64,000 bases of DNA from Yamagishiella unicocca (taxonomy: Eukaryota > Chlorophyta > Chlorophyceae > Chlamydomonadales > Volvocaceae): assembly GCA_003116995.1 (NCBI GenBank), contig BDSL01000075.1, positions 124,001-188,000 on the forward strand. The letters are read 5' to 3'. A program made the position numbers and the translations under genes. Within the stretch, counting starts at the first letter, position 1. The number at the start of each line of letters is the position of its first letter. Shown here one piece after another: positions 1 through 11,426 of the stretch. The notes beneath the pieces were generated by a model. The model was given only the letters and a program-made list of their open reading frames with translations, did not search any database and was not told where the DNA came from.

Positions 1-1292
1 TGGCGGCGGCGAGGCGCCGCCGCTGCAGCCGCCGCCGCCGCCGCCGCCAGCCCACGACGAGGTGACGGAGGCGGCCCTCAGCGAGGACCACCGCGGCGGC
101 CAAGCGTCCATCGCGCAGGTGGGTCAGGGGGGTAGACGGAGGGCATGGGGGGGGGGAGTAAACGGAGGTTCGTGCGGGGGCTGTTCAGGGCTGCACGTCC
201 TGTCGAGCCCAGGTCCCTTGCGACCAGGCGAACGGGCGTGTTCCGCTGGTTGCCTGTTCGGGCACGGCGCCTCTTGCGCTGACGGGACTCCTCTCGGCGG
301 CCAGGTCTACTCGGCCATCCTGCTGGGCTATCTGGTAGCGGGAGCGGAGGAGGAGGAGGAGGAGGAGGAGGACGCAGCGAAGGAGGAGGCGGGGGAGGAG
401 GAGACTCGAGGTCCCCGGCAGCCGGGCAGCTGCTCAGAGGCGCAGGCGCGGGCTGAGGCTCGCAGCCTCCTAGCTGGGGGCAGCCTGAGGTGCGGGCGGG
501 GGCGGGCCGGGACGGGTCGGAACCCTGGGCACGGACGGGAAACCACAGGATATCGGACAACGGGGGTACCGGGGCCGGTGGAGAGGGTCGGGAAGGAGGG
601 CTATCTCGCAGAATATCGGACATAGGGGGTACCGGGGCCGGTGGAGAGGGTCGGGAAGGGAGGCTGTCTCGCGCCGGAGGCATCCTGGCACAACACACAC
701 CTGGCGCGCTGCGCTGCGGGTACTTTGTCTGGTTGCGTGGGTAGCAGGGCACCTAGTTAGGGCACCTAGTTTCCGGCCCGGGTCCACACACCCCGCACCC
801 GAACGCGATGCGCTCGCTGTTCTTCCCGGTCGCGGCGCCGCGCCAGCCCAACCCAACACAACCCAACACAACGGCACCGCCACACAGGCCTGTCGCCAGC
901 GACATCACGCGCTGCCTCAAGTTCTACAGCGAAATGGGCGCCATCACGGAGGCCAGCAAGGACGCAATGGCGGCGCTGGCCAAGGTAGGCCGGGCGGGAT
1001 GACGGGGTGCCGTACACGGCGTCAGGTCGATGTCGTACCGGTCGTACCGGTAGTGCCTGCTGTTAGGGGAGTCGGTTCGGCCTAATCGGGCGCTTACCAA
1101 CGGCTTGATCCGTGCATGAGCTCGTGTATCTCACGGCTGCCGCCCCCTTTTCTTCTCGCGCTGCGGCTGGCAATGTCTGTGCGGCGACAGCGCCTGATGC
1201 GTCTGGAGGCGAGGGAGAACCCGCAGGTGGCGGCGGCGGCGGGGAGAGGCGTCTCCGGCGAACCGAGCAGCGGCGACGTCATGAGCGAGTAG
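1..1292 (+). CDS. WAPL-like cohesin-release protein, C-terminal part (5' truncated)
   Basis: Four exons join in frame: 1-118 (enters from outside the window), 305-489, 888-984 and 1191-1292, ending in TAG. Donors are CAG|GTGGGT, GAG|GTGCGG and AAG|GTAGGC; phases are 0, 2 and 0. The residues run from a Pro-rich stretch into IAQ-VYSAILLGYLV, an acidic Glu-rich linker, then a helix containing RCLKFYSEMGAITEASKDAM and a basic end. A 'Y-ALLLG-L' helix followed by a 'LKFY...A.T..S..A' helix is what I remember of the C-terminus of WAPL proteins, which release cohesin from chromosomes. That match is by memory of the family pattern only, so the identity is tentative. The last exon is the least certain because its acceptor (GCGACAG) lies in a weak pyrimidine context. 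An alternative is another HEAT-repeat protein. Confidence 0.55.
550..675. repeat. 63-bp tandem duplication inside an intron
   Basis: Two near-identical 63-base units begin at 550 and 613, each starting ATATCGGACA and containing GGGGGTACCGGGGCCGGTGG. They lie in the third-last coding gap of the WAPL-like gene (intron 490-887). Confidence 0.85.
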
Positions 1293-2973
1293 CGGCGTGA
1301 CGGGGGTGGATGTGGAGGGAGCCCAGGGCGGGTCGCGGCCACCGGAAGCGGTAGATGCTATCGGGCTGCTGGGTTGTCAGTACGGTATGGCTGACCCGGT
1401 ACGGTTACCGCACCTTTCTGAGGCGGTGGTGGCTATTCCGAAAACACATTTTCGAGGGGAATAGGGTTTAGGGTTTTCGAGGGGAATAGGGTTCTGGTCT
1501 GCGAGCGGCAGGATTGGCTATGCCGGTAGCTACGAGCTCGTCCGTCGAGGCCCCGGTAGGTCTTCCTATCAGGGGTAGGGGGATGGCTTAACATACAATA
1601 CGCTGCGGCTGGGGCGGTCAGCGGGCTGCTGTGGGCGACCAGGAAGCGGGCAACCAGGACCATCGCGCTATGGTAACAGGCCCAGAAGGACAATGCGCTG
1701 TGCTGGTAAAATGGGAGGGGGACGAGCGGTCGCGGAGTGCAGCTTGCCGGCGGAGGAAGCTGCGGTGTGACAGGGCGCATCGGAAGCATTCGCTAGGAAG
1801 GTTTAGGTTCCCGATTGCTCGATGGTGCGGCTGTTCGAATCGACGGCCATTGTAGGTGATGGTAAATAGCGCTCTTGTGACGGCAGTAGTAGCGGAGGAG
1901 TCAAGCGAAGATTTGAAGCAGGACGGTAGAGCTAACTCGCATTAGAGCAGACGTCGCCTGTCGGTGAGCTGGGACCACTTGTTCGGGCGCTGCTTTGGAA
2001 GTCAGTGCGTTGCGGTAGGCGTGCTCAATCAAACGCAGGCAAGCGGGACAAAGTCCAATTCGCATATCCGTTGTGTATACCGTTGAGGAGAGGCACATTG
2101 GCTGCAATCAGCGTCCATCTCAATCCGTAGCGCTTTCGCTGTACCTGTCCTGGACGGGAGGTGTCGTTCTAACGCTTTGGAGGCAAAGGAGGACACGTCT
2201 TTCAGGATCGCGGCGTCTTAATTACGGAGCAGCAAGATTGCTATGATCCGTTTTCCTTTGGCGATTGATCACTGTATCGGTAGATGGCACACATCATCGC
2301 CACACAGCAGTAATGACGGCGTATGCGCTGCAGCGCGGGAAAGCGGCGGGAATCCGTACGCAGGAGCTAACAACGGAATGAGAGGTCGATGTGTTCAGGA
2401 TTGCTGTGTCTGTTCACTCTGCTGCTCATAACAAGACTTCTAAATTGTCCAGTGTTTCGACACACCGTGCGTGGGTACGGCATCGAGTTTCCACTAGCTG
2501 ATGTTCTGAGCTTCCAGCAGTGACGGTTCCGAGAATATATTGCAGCATAGGGCTACTGGAGTGACGACTTCTATCTGTTTGAAGTGCATATCAGGAACGG
2601 CGAGTCGACGGACGATAGGGGAGACGCCAGTAGATGAGGAATGCCCTGAGCAAAAGTGCAGATCGTTTGAATCCAAACCACACAAGCAAATCGGGACTTG
2701 AACCCTCTGTTGCCTGCAGCGCTTGTGCCCTTGGCCGGTAGGACGTCGGAGGTTTTGTACGACGTTGTACCAGGCGCGCCCATAGGACGGTCCATACTTG
2801 TACGCAGTATATACGAGATTGTGCGGTTGATGCGCATAGAACAGACTTGACGCGCTGGCCTAGCGACACTGCATTTATTACGTGGATTTGATTTCTGTCT
2901 TGGGCGCGTCGGCCAGCCGTTCCTTTTCAGTGCGCAAAACGCGTAACAGCTTGGCTATTGAACGCCAACGAGG
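1293..2973. other. Intergenic stretch with a telomere-like duplicated motif
   Basis: No convincing exon was found between the WAPL-like stop and the CobW start. Base composition is clearly less GC-rich than the flanking exons. A 20-base motif is repeated at 1449-1468 and 1474-1493 and contains TAGGGTTTAGGGTTTT, which resembles plant/algal telomere units. This is too short to call an interstitial telomere array. The 3' UTR of the upstream gene and the promoter of the downstream gene must lie here. Confidence 0.6.
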
Positions 2974-5900
2974 ATGGCAGAAGCAACTGCTCCGCGGCGA
3001 ACGCCGGTGACTATGCTGAGCGGCTTTTTAGGCGCAGGTGTGCGAGGTTCTATAGCAGCAACCGTCGCCTCGTAAGGAGGGCAATTGACCAGATTGTATA
3101 ATTTATGGGCATGTTCAGGCAAAACGACACTGCTGCGGTATGTTCTGGAGAATACCTCCGAGAAGATCGCGTGCATCGTCAACGACGTGGCGGCGATTAA
3201 CATTGACGCGAAGCTTGTCCGCAACGACAAGAATCGTGGCACGAGCAACACAACTGCTGATCTTACAGACACAATTGAGCTGGCGAACGGCTGCGCATGT
3301 GGGTGACTTGTACAGTGTGAGGCCCTGTGGGCACAAAAGCGCGCACTGTACGCATGGTCAGGAGTTTGCCAAGTGGGGGTGAGAGATGGTGAACGTTTTG
3401 CTCGGGTTTGAGGGAGGTTGGGGTGTGCGGAACATATGTTCCCTTGCACGGGGCGCCTAGCCCTCCATATTCGCGTTTTTCTCATCCGATTAACCATGGA
3501 ACCCACTCCATGCTCGTCTTCGCTTGCTCGATGAAGCCTTCCACACTAACGGCCTGATAGCCGTTCACCAGCATGGTCCGCCCCGCCCTTCCCACACCTC
3601 TTACCCCTGCACACCACTCCACCTGGATTCTAAATCTCCCCTCCCCGCCCCCACCCACAGGCTGCAACATTCAGGACGAGTTGTTTGGCTCGTTTGAGCA
3701 GGTGCTGGCGCTGGGCGATAAGCGGGGCGAACCTTACGCCAGGTGAGGCGGAGATTGGGATTCAGGAAGCTTCGCGGTTTAGTCCGCAAAGGCCAGCGCG
3801 AGCTTCCTGCAGCTTCCTGCAGCTGGAGCCGCTGCGCACTTGCGGGTCCCAAGCGCTGCTTCCTTAGATGGATGCCAAGCTCTCTACTCACGCTGGGAAG
3901 GGGGTTAGGCGTATCAGCGCTCTGCTCTCCCGCTAAGAAAGGGGTCAGGCGTGTTATGCTCTCATGCTGTGCGGTATGGTGCCCGCTGGGGTCCTGCCAA
4001 GCGTTCCTAGTGTCGGGCTCTGGACAAGCGTTCATAACTGCCAAGCGCGACATACTTTGACGCGCTTCGCCGCGCGCCGCCCGTCGTGCCGTGTTTCCGA
4101 CGACACTCTAGGATCGTGCTGGAGAACAGCGGAGTGGCGGAGCCGCAGAACATTCGCGACAAGTTCAACGAGGCGGAGGCGGCGGTGCGACTTGGGGGTC
4201 CAGGGGTGGCTGGGGGGTCCAGGGGTGGCTCGGGGGTCCAGGGGTGGCTCGGGGGTCCAGGGGTGGCTCGGAGGTCCAGGGGTGGCTGGGGGGTCCAGGG
4301 GTGGTGGGAGCGTCCAGGGGCGGTGCGGGGGGCTGAGAGACTTCCTCGACCAGGGTCCTGAAAGGGCTCAGCGGAGGAGGGGTTGGACCATCGTCGATTG
4401 TGGGTCCCGCGGTGCTAAGCAGTATCCGACGGCGCCTGGGTATTGAGTAGAAACGCGAACCTGGGTGCCCTGCGCCCGAATGTTGCGTGGAGCTGACGCC
4501 GGTGTTGTCGCTGACGCCACCTGGCCACCGCAGGGCCACCCCCTTCTGGAGCGGATAGAGCTGGACACCATGGTCACGGTGAGGGCCGTAACGGGACGGG
4601 ACGGGGCAAAACCGGCTGCGGGTCTGGAGCTGGAGCGGGGCTGCTAGGGCTGGGGAGCTGACGCTGCTAGGGCTGGGGACGCGGCTGCTTGTAGCTCAGT
4701 GCCCACTGCTCTGGCCCCTCCGAAACCACCCTCCTGCCCGCCCATCCAGGTTGTGGACTGCAGCTCCTTCCTCAAGGACTGGGCCACCCGCTCCTGCCTG
4801 GCGCAGCGACCCGACCTGGGCGAGGGGGGCGGCCTGAGGCCCGTGGTGGACCTGCTGGTGGAGCAGATCGAGTGAGCGGGGGGAGGGTTTTGATACGAGA
4901 GCGGGGGGGGACAGTGAGCGGGCGGGGGTTACAGTGAGCGGGCGGGGGTTACAGTGAGCGGGCGGGGGTTACAGTGAGCGGGGGGGGGCGGGGCAGCGCA
5001 GCGGCATGGGGGCGATCTGGGTTGGGCCGGGGCCTGCTGGGCAGGTCCTAGTCCTAATCAGCAGCCCCTGGGTTGGGCTGGGTCCGTTGGCGAGAGAGGT
5101 CACTGTTGGTGCTTTGTTTGGGAGCACTGGAGGGAGAGCTACGGGTATTGGTCAGGTAAGGCCTAGTCCTGATCGCCAACCACCCTCCCCGCTCCGTGGC
5201 CGCTGGTGTCCCCAGGTGTGCCGACTTCGTGGTTCTAAACAAGACCGATATGCTGGGGGAGGCGCAGCGCGAGGAGTTGGCGGCGATCGTGGCGTCGCTC
5301 AACCCGCTGGCCACTGTCATTCCCTGCACGCAGGGCCAGGTGGGGCCCGGAGGGAGCGGCCCGGGAGGATGGCGTAAAGAGTCGGGGGGGGGGAGAGGCG
5401 CATGCCTAGAGTGCCCTCCCATGAGCCCTGGCCTTGATGTCTTGCCCGCCACTACTTTTCATTTGCGCCAGCTGTCCACCTCGTCAAATGGAACCCCTCT
5501 GCTCTGCTGCCTCCCCCTGTGTCGGCTGTAGGTGCCTATCGACCGCGTGTTCGGCCGTACAGTTCGCAGCGTGGTGGCGCGGCTCAACATTGAGGGGCAG
5601 CACCGCGGGGCGGTGGCGGCCGCCAAGAGCCGCATGGTGAGGGCATCGCAAGGGGTGCAGAGGGGGCCAAGAGCCGAAGGGCGCTGATATCGATGACGAC
5701 GCCGAGTTGCCCTCTTCTGCGGCTTTCTGTCGGACGGCCTCGCTGCGCTTGCAGTTGGCTGGGGTGATAGCTTCTGTTGCGTGTGGTAGTGTAGTGCTGA
5801 GACGCCTTCATCGCTGCTGCGTCTGTTGCCGCTGCTGCTGCGTGCAGGCGCAGGACGAGGAGGAGGCGCACAAGCACGAGCATAAGCACGAGCACAAGCA

Positions 5901-8900
5901 CGACCATAAGCATGACCACAAGCACGGACACGACCATGCCCACGAGCACGGAAAGGAGGACTGCGAGGTGGGTGGGTGCGGGTGGGATGGGGTGGGGGCC
6001 GGAGGGAGGGGTGGGCGCTAGGCGCAAGGGGCGGATGGACGGCTCACGGTGCAGGGGATAGCGAGGGCTGGGTCGGGATGAGGCCAGTTCGGGTGTCGAC
6101 CGTGGGCTGCGTTGCGTCCCTGCAATACCATTCCCGGAACAGGAATGGGGTCCTCGTCGGTGATGGGTTTGAGGCGGTGACGGGTTGAGGCGCAAGAGTT
6201 GGGCGAACAAAGCCTGTGACGCCCTTGGCTGCCGTCCCATCCCCACCCCCGCCCGTCCCTTGCTGCTGCAGGTCTGCGCACACGACCACGGCGAGGAACA
6301 CAAACACGGCGAGGGCCATAAGCATGACCACGACCACGGCCATAAGCACGGCCACAAGCACGAGCACAAGCACAGCCACGAGGACCACGAACACCACGAG
6401 GACTGCAAGGTAGGGGCGGGGTGTGCGAGGGCGGTGAGCTCCCTGAGGCGAATGTGCAGGTGGTGCGCAGTTGATGCCCTCCTCTAACACCACATCGACA
6501 TGCGTCGTGATGTGCAAGCACGTAAGGTCAGGTAGGGGCGGGGTGTGTGCAAGCACGTAAGGTCGGGTAGGGGCGGGGTGTGGGCACGGTGTCATGCGTT
6601 TGGCGCAGCGGAGCTGTGGTTCGGCGGGCTGTACCGTTCGGAAATCCCTAGACGCTAAAACCCAAAGAATGCTTCCAACCGCCCTGGACGACGTGTCAAC
6701 ATTACACACATCACGCATATTACAATTACCACACGTCTTACAAATGTTACCTTTCATGATACCGGCCGGGCCCATGCGGCCGCGCTGCCAGCTCTGCCAC
6801 ATTGGCGCAGCAGCCTGTCTCTAGGTGAGACGAGGGGCACTTCGCACTTGCCCGCTCCGCCACCCGCCTACTCGCTCTCGTGGTCGCGCGCCCCCTGCTC
6901 GCAGGCGTGCGACGAGGAGAAAGGAGGTGAGAAGCACGATCATGACCACAAGCACGACCACAAGCACAGCCACGAGGATCACGAACACCACGAGGACTGC
7001 AAGGTAGGGCGGGCGGTAGGGGTGGGGTGGGATGAGGGCAGCCTCAGTTGCCGGGCGGTAGGCGTGGGGCCCTGAGCTGCAGAGTATCGATGATGCGTGC
7101 ATGGGGATGGCTGGCCTCTGAACGGGCCGCCTTTCGGGTCCTGATGGCCCCCTTAATGGCCCCCTTGATGACCCCCTGATGGCCCTGCCCCAACAGGCTT
7201 GCGAGGAAGAGACGGAGGGCGGCAAGCACCACCACCACCACCACGAGCACAAGCACCACCATGAGGTCGGAGAGACGCGGGCGGCCAAGCGCTTCGGCAT
7301 CAAGAACTTCGTCTACTCACGCAGGCGGCCCTTCCACCCGCAGAGGTACGTGGGGCACGCAGGCCCTAAGGATAAGAATCCCACACTGTGGATAAGGATC
7401 AGGATCCCAACACTGTAGATCCCACAAGGGACACCCACTCCGGCCGCACGGCCCGCCTTCCTCCTTACCAGCCTGCTTGCATTTTCCTCCCCCTTGCCCC
7501 CCTCCCGCAGGCTGAAGGAGATGGTCCTCAAGTGGCTGCCCGTGGCCGTCAACCAGGCCATTGACGGAGAGGCGCCGGAGGAAGGCGACAGCCCCATCAA
7601 GACGGGTACGCGCAGCAGGGCTAAGGTCTCGCACCTGCTGCACCACCACCACCACCACCACCACCACAACAACACACAACAACGGACTCACATCTCTGCT
7701 GCGCGCTTGCTCACCCAGCTGTTCGTCATTAGGCCAGCGTTGTAAATACCCTCTCAGCTTGTGTTGCAAGAGAACGCATGACTGTATCACACACACACAC
7801 ACCTACCTGTCTGATCCTGTCGTGGTGTCACCACACTCCTCTTCAGGTCACGTCCCTCGTGCCCCCCGCCCCTCGGTTTGTCGGCCGTGGATTCGCGGAT
7901 TCTCCTATAACCTCCCCGCCCCTCGGTTTGTCGGCCGTGGATTCGCGGATTCTCCTATAACCTCCCCGCCCCTCGGTTTGTCGGCCGTGGATTCGCGGAT
8001 TCTCCTATAACCTCCCCGCCCCTCGGTTTGTCGGCCGTGGATTCGCGGATTCTCCTATAACCTCCCCGCCCCTCGGTTTGTCGGCCGTGGATTCGCGGAT
8101 TCTCCTATAACCTCCCCGCCCCTCGGTTTGTCGGCCGTGGATTCGCGGATTCTCCTATAACCTCCCCGCCCCTCGGTTTGTCGGCCGTGGATTCGCGGAT
8201 TCTCTTATCACCTCCCCGCCCCTCCTCGTGCCCTCCTCCTGCCCGCAGTCATGCGCTCCAAGGGCTTCATGTGGCTGTCCTCCAGCCATAGCACCGCCTA
8301 CTACTGGAGCCACGCGGGGCAGCACTTCGAAATCCGCGACGAGGGCGACTGGTGGGCGGCGGTGCCGTCGGAGGACTGGCCGGCAGACGGGGCGCAGCAG
8401 GACATCATCCTCAACGTAGGGCAGGGCCTGGGCGGGGGAGACAGGCCGGGGGCGTGGGGCAGGGCGGCAGGAAGGGAGGAAAGAAGCTGTTAACACCCGG
8501 CCACTGGCGCGAAGTGAGTATTGGTTTTGTTGGATTTCTTGTCGTCGAAAGCTGTTCGGGACTTCTCCGGAGGCTGGATCAGTTCTCCAGTCCTGGAGCA
8601 GTAATTGCTTGGCTGGCCAGATCGGAAGGGCCGACCGGGCCCGAATGGGTTGTCCGGCTCGGCAAGAGCGATATCGATAGCAGGGAACAGGAAGCAATTT
8701 TTAAAATACAATGGTTGTGGTTTAAATAACGCGCGTACGGGGTTGTGAGCATCACGTACTAGGTTGCAAATATAACCCCACACCCTTCCGGATCCGACAG
8801 GACTTCGACGAGTCCACCACACAGGGCGATCGGCGACAGGAGATTGTCTTTATCGGCGTCAACATGGATGAGGTGGGTCGCGGCGGGAGGGCGGGGCGGA

Positions 8901-9743
8901 ACGGGGCATCCAGGACGGTCGTCGCTGCAGCTCTCCCGGGTTGTTGGGCAGTTGGGCGCCTGCCGCGGGAGGTAAGTGCGGCACGGACCGAAGCGCTGCC
9001 TGGGCTCACAGCACCGGTCCCTACGTCATGCAGTTATGGTCTCCTCCCCCCTTCCGTGTCGCGTGAACAGTTCTTTTTTGCCCCTCCCCCTGTCGCGCCA
9101 CGTTGCTTGGGTTCCAAGAGCGCTTCCCCCGCTCTTGTGGGAGCAGGACCCCACTGCCAGTGCGCCAGCCTACTGCACAGAGGGGCTGGGCAAAGCACGT
9201 CGAAATACGTTAGCTTTCACAATTTTTCAAACCGGGTTCCTCTCGCCACCCCCTCCCCCTCCCCGCCCCCAGGCCAAGATCAGCGCCCAGCTGGACAGCG
9301 CCCTGCTGACGGACGACGAGATGGCCAAGTACTCGGAGCGCTGGGCGGCGCAGGCCGACCCGCCGCACCCCGAGGTGGGGCGCAAGCGCAGCGGCAGCCG
9401 CGGCCGCAGCGGACGAATACCGGGACCCGGATTGGGGGAGGGCAGCCAGGGACGAGGCTGGGGTGGCAGCGCTGGGCGGGGCAGGACGACTAGGGGCAGG
9501 ACTACAGCGCGTTTGCGCGGCCATTAGGTGCACCAAGCCGGCAAACCGAAAGCCGGGCTCCGAAGTTAGGGTCCCGCAACAACGCCTTTGCGCGTCTTGC
9601 GACCCTCGTCCGGCGCATCAGCTATCGCCTGATCCCCTCCGTCGTGCCTGTGCCCCTGTTCCCTCCTCTCGTCCATCACCGCCCAGATGGAGGCCCGGCG
9701 GGCGGCGAAGCGGCCCAAGGCGGCGGAGCCAGCGGCCCCGTGA
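2974..9743 (+). CDS. CobW/COG0523 family metal-chaperone GTPase with histidine-rich insert (zinc-type)
   Basis: Seventeen exons: 2974-3037, 3119-3298, 3661-3742, 4112-4184, 4534-4578, 4750-4871, 5216-5339, 5532-5636, 5848-5967, 6272-6409, 6905-7003, 7197-7345, 7511-7605, 8249-8415, 8801-8872, 9273-9374, 9687-9743. All phases agree and give 597 residues. The N-terminal GTPase domain shows the P-loop GFLGAGKTT (17-25), the family's metal motif NGCACC (78-83, completed across a splice junction) and the guanine motif NKTD (197-200). Residues ~266-406 are His/Asp/Glu-rich (HKHEHKHDH type). A CobW C-terminal domain follows (VMRSKGFMWLS, YYWSHAG). The family moves cobalt, zinc or iron into client proteins using GTP. 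The His-rich insert points to zinc, as in algal zinc-deficiency-induced members, but the metal is inferred. The CPELVPIT-like N-terminal motif of ZNG1 is absent. The first ATG gives a compact 13-residue lead to the P-loop. Confidence 0.94.
4193..4330. repeat. Intronic G-rich minisatellite (GGGGTCCAGGGGTGGCT units)
   Basis: About seven imperfect copies of a 17-18-base unit GGGGTCCAGGGGTGGCT lie in the intron after CobW exon 4. The strand is very G-rich and could form quadruplexes. Confidence 0.85.
4911..4988. repeat. 20-bp intronic tandem repeat
   Basis: The unit ACAGTGAGCGGGCGGGGGTT repeats at 4911, 4931, 4951 and 4971 (last copy degenerate) in the intron after CobW exon 6. Each copy contains GTGAGC, which resembles a 5' splice site. 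Confidence 0.9.
5848..7345 (+). repeat. Tandem histidine-rich exon cassettes of the CobW gene
   Basis: Exons at 5848-5967, 6272-6409, 6905-7003 and 7197-7345 are related. The first three are all phase 0-0 and end in a Cys motif (KEDCE, HHEDCK, HHEDCK). The second to fourth begin with a Cys at the second codon (VCAHD, ACDEE, ACEEE). The 3' ends of the 6272 and 6905 exons are almost identical in DNA, including the first intron bases (CTGCAAGGTAGGG). This supports exon duplication together with flanking intron. The fourth cassette runs on into the C-terminal domain. Confidence 0.85.
7861..8224. repeat. 50-bp satellite, seven tandem copies, in CobW intron 13
   Basis: Units of exactly 50 bases start at 7861, 7911, 7961, 8011, 8061, 8111 and 8161, followed by a partial unit. 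Each contains CGGCCGTGGATTCGCGGATT and ends in CTATAACCTCCCCGCC. The array ends 24 bases before the exon at 8249, so its pyrimidine-rich unit supplies the polypyrimidine tract of the acceptor. A single related unit occurs at about 61374-61404 at the end of an intron in another gene. Confidence 0.95.
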
Positions 9744-11426
9744 AGCGATCAGCCGTGAGCGATGATCCGCAACGCTGGGGCCTTTGGGCCTGTGCCAAGG
9801 CACCGTGTTGGCCCGAACACCGCCAGGAAGGAAATGGGATAGAAAGTCCCCTAGTGGGCCTAGAGAGGGGATGTCTTGTGGCGGCGCTCCGTCCGAGCTA
9901 TCGTGCCCCACAGACCACAGACCCGTGGGGGTGTTATATGCAGGGTGGGGGGTGGGGGCCCCTCTGGCGGAGGCCTGGTGACAGAGGAGGGGCAGCGGAG
10001 ACCTGCACTCCAGTAGCTTTGACAGAGAAGCCGATTTTAAGGCGCAGCGGGTCTAATGTGTGGGCCGTCTGAGGACTTATCTAGGGACTTGCTGGGCGCC
10101 CGTGTCAGGGCTTGCACGACCTGCGTCGAACGTCCGCAGCGGCCTTTTGCAGCCGGCTTGCTGGCTGTTCAGAGTCGAAATGAGCATCAAATAGCACGTG
10201 AATGCAGGTGTCGCGTTTGCGAGGAGCTGCGCGCGCGCGCGTTAGTCCGTTTAGAGGCTGGTGGGAGGTAACGGCGGAGGAGGGTCCGGGAGGTGGAGGG
10301 TATTGCCACGGTGTGGGTGCGTCTCGTGCCATGTACCATGCTGGCGATTGCGGGCCAGACCGGGTGCAGCGACATCGCCGCCGCCGCCGCCGACGACGAT
10401 GATGACCGGACGCCACCGTGACGGTTTGCAACGCGTCAGCGCGGCAACGCAGCGATCGCTTGTCTGGCTTAGCACTACTCGGCCACTACTTGGCGACGGA
10501 GAGGTTCCGCTTGGGGGTTTGGAAACCGAACATGTGTATTCGCTGTCCGGTGCTGTATGGTTGTGGCTCGGGGCGGCAGCGGTGAGGACCGGCTGACGGT
10601 TGGAGGACCATATTACGCTATGGTACGTGTTTCGGGATACTGCGATATTTTAGTGTCGTTTGCTGGTGCGGTGGTGGCTGCTGGCTGGGTCGCAGGGTGT
10701 TGTGGTGGCGCAACGTGAGGTGGCAGCATGGGGCCCTATGCGGCAGCGGCGCACTGCCAGGCAGGGCTGCGCACTCGACAATGATGATGATGACGCTTTC
10801 CTCCCGCATGCGGTTGGTACACTGTAATCCGAAGCTGCCTGCGGTGAGTCCTTCCCTCGTCAGCAAGCTTACCGCCCGTCCGCAGCCGGTTGCCTCAAAA
10901 AATTCAGCCGTTCGCCTAGTGTTTTTTGTTCTGATGGCGGCAATTTATTTAGGGTGTAACGTCCTCCTTAGCATGTAAAACTCACACCGTAGGAATCCGT
11001 TGGCAGCCTTGACAGTTATTGCCCGCAGTCAGTTACGTCGCAACTTTTGGAGGACTACTTCGCAATAAGACGTCGGCAGTGGGTGCCCGGCCATGTGGGT
11101 TGGAATGGCGCCGTGGGTCAGCCAGTCCCATGGGTCAGCCAGAGAAGATGTGCGACCGATGGTTGCTAACGGCGATATAGAGCTTATCAATACAACTTCA
11201 TCAGTAGCCACCATATAGTCACAGCGCCACTGCATTTTGTTCCGCTGGTCAGGGCTGCTCCAGCCATGGATGGGGGAAAGAGGCAGATGCGTGTGCATGC
11301 TGCCGCTTTCCCGCGTAAGCAATACCGTGGTATTTATGCAGACGTGCAAATGTTAGCTGTTCGTCACTATCCCTATCTGCAAATTAATATAAAAGGGTTA
11401 TATCTCGTGAAAATAGTAGGTAGTAA
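9744..11426. other. Intergenic stretch, no gene seen
   Basis: Open frames here lack splice-consistent partners and recognisable motifs. TGTAA poly(A)-type signals occur at 10823-10827 and 10955-10959. If the first is used, the CobW 3' UTR would be about 1.1 kb. The last few hundred bases are A/T-richer and probably include the promoter of the next gene. Confidence 0.5.

Noticed and set aside
7639..7668. Run of His codons after the exon ending at 7605 read as a longer exon
   Set aside because: This CAC repeat lies beyond the donor G|GTACGC. Only splicing to 8249 gives the family's TVMRSKGF sequence, so it is an intronic microsatellite.
10380..10400. GCCGCCGCCGCC run considered as coding
   Set aside because: It is a simple trinucleotide repeat in an intergenic stretch with no splice-consistent frame.
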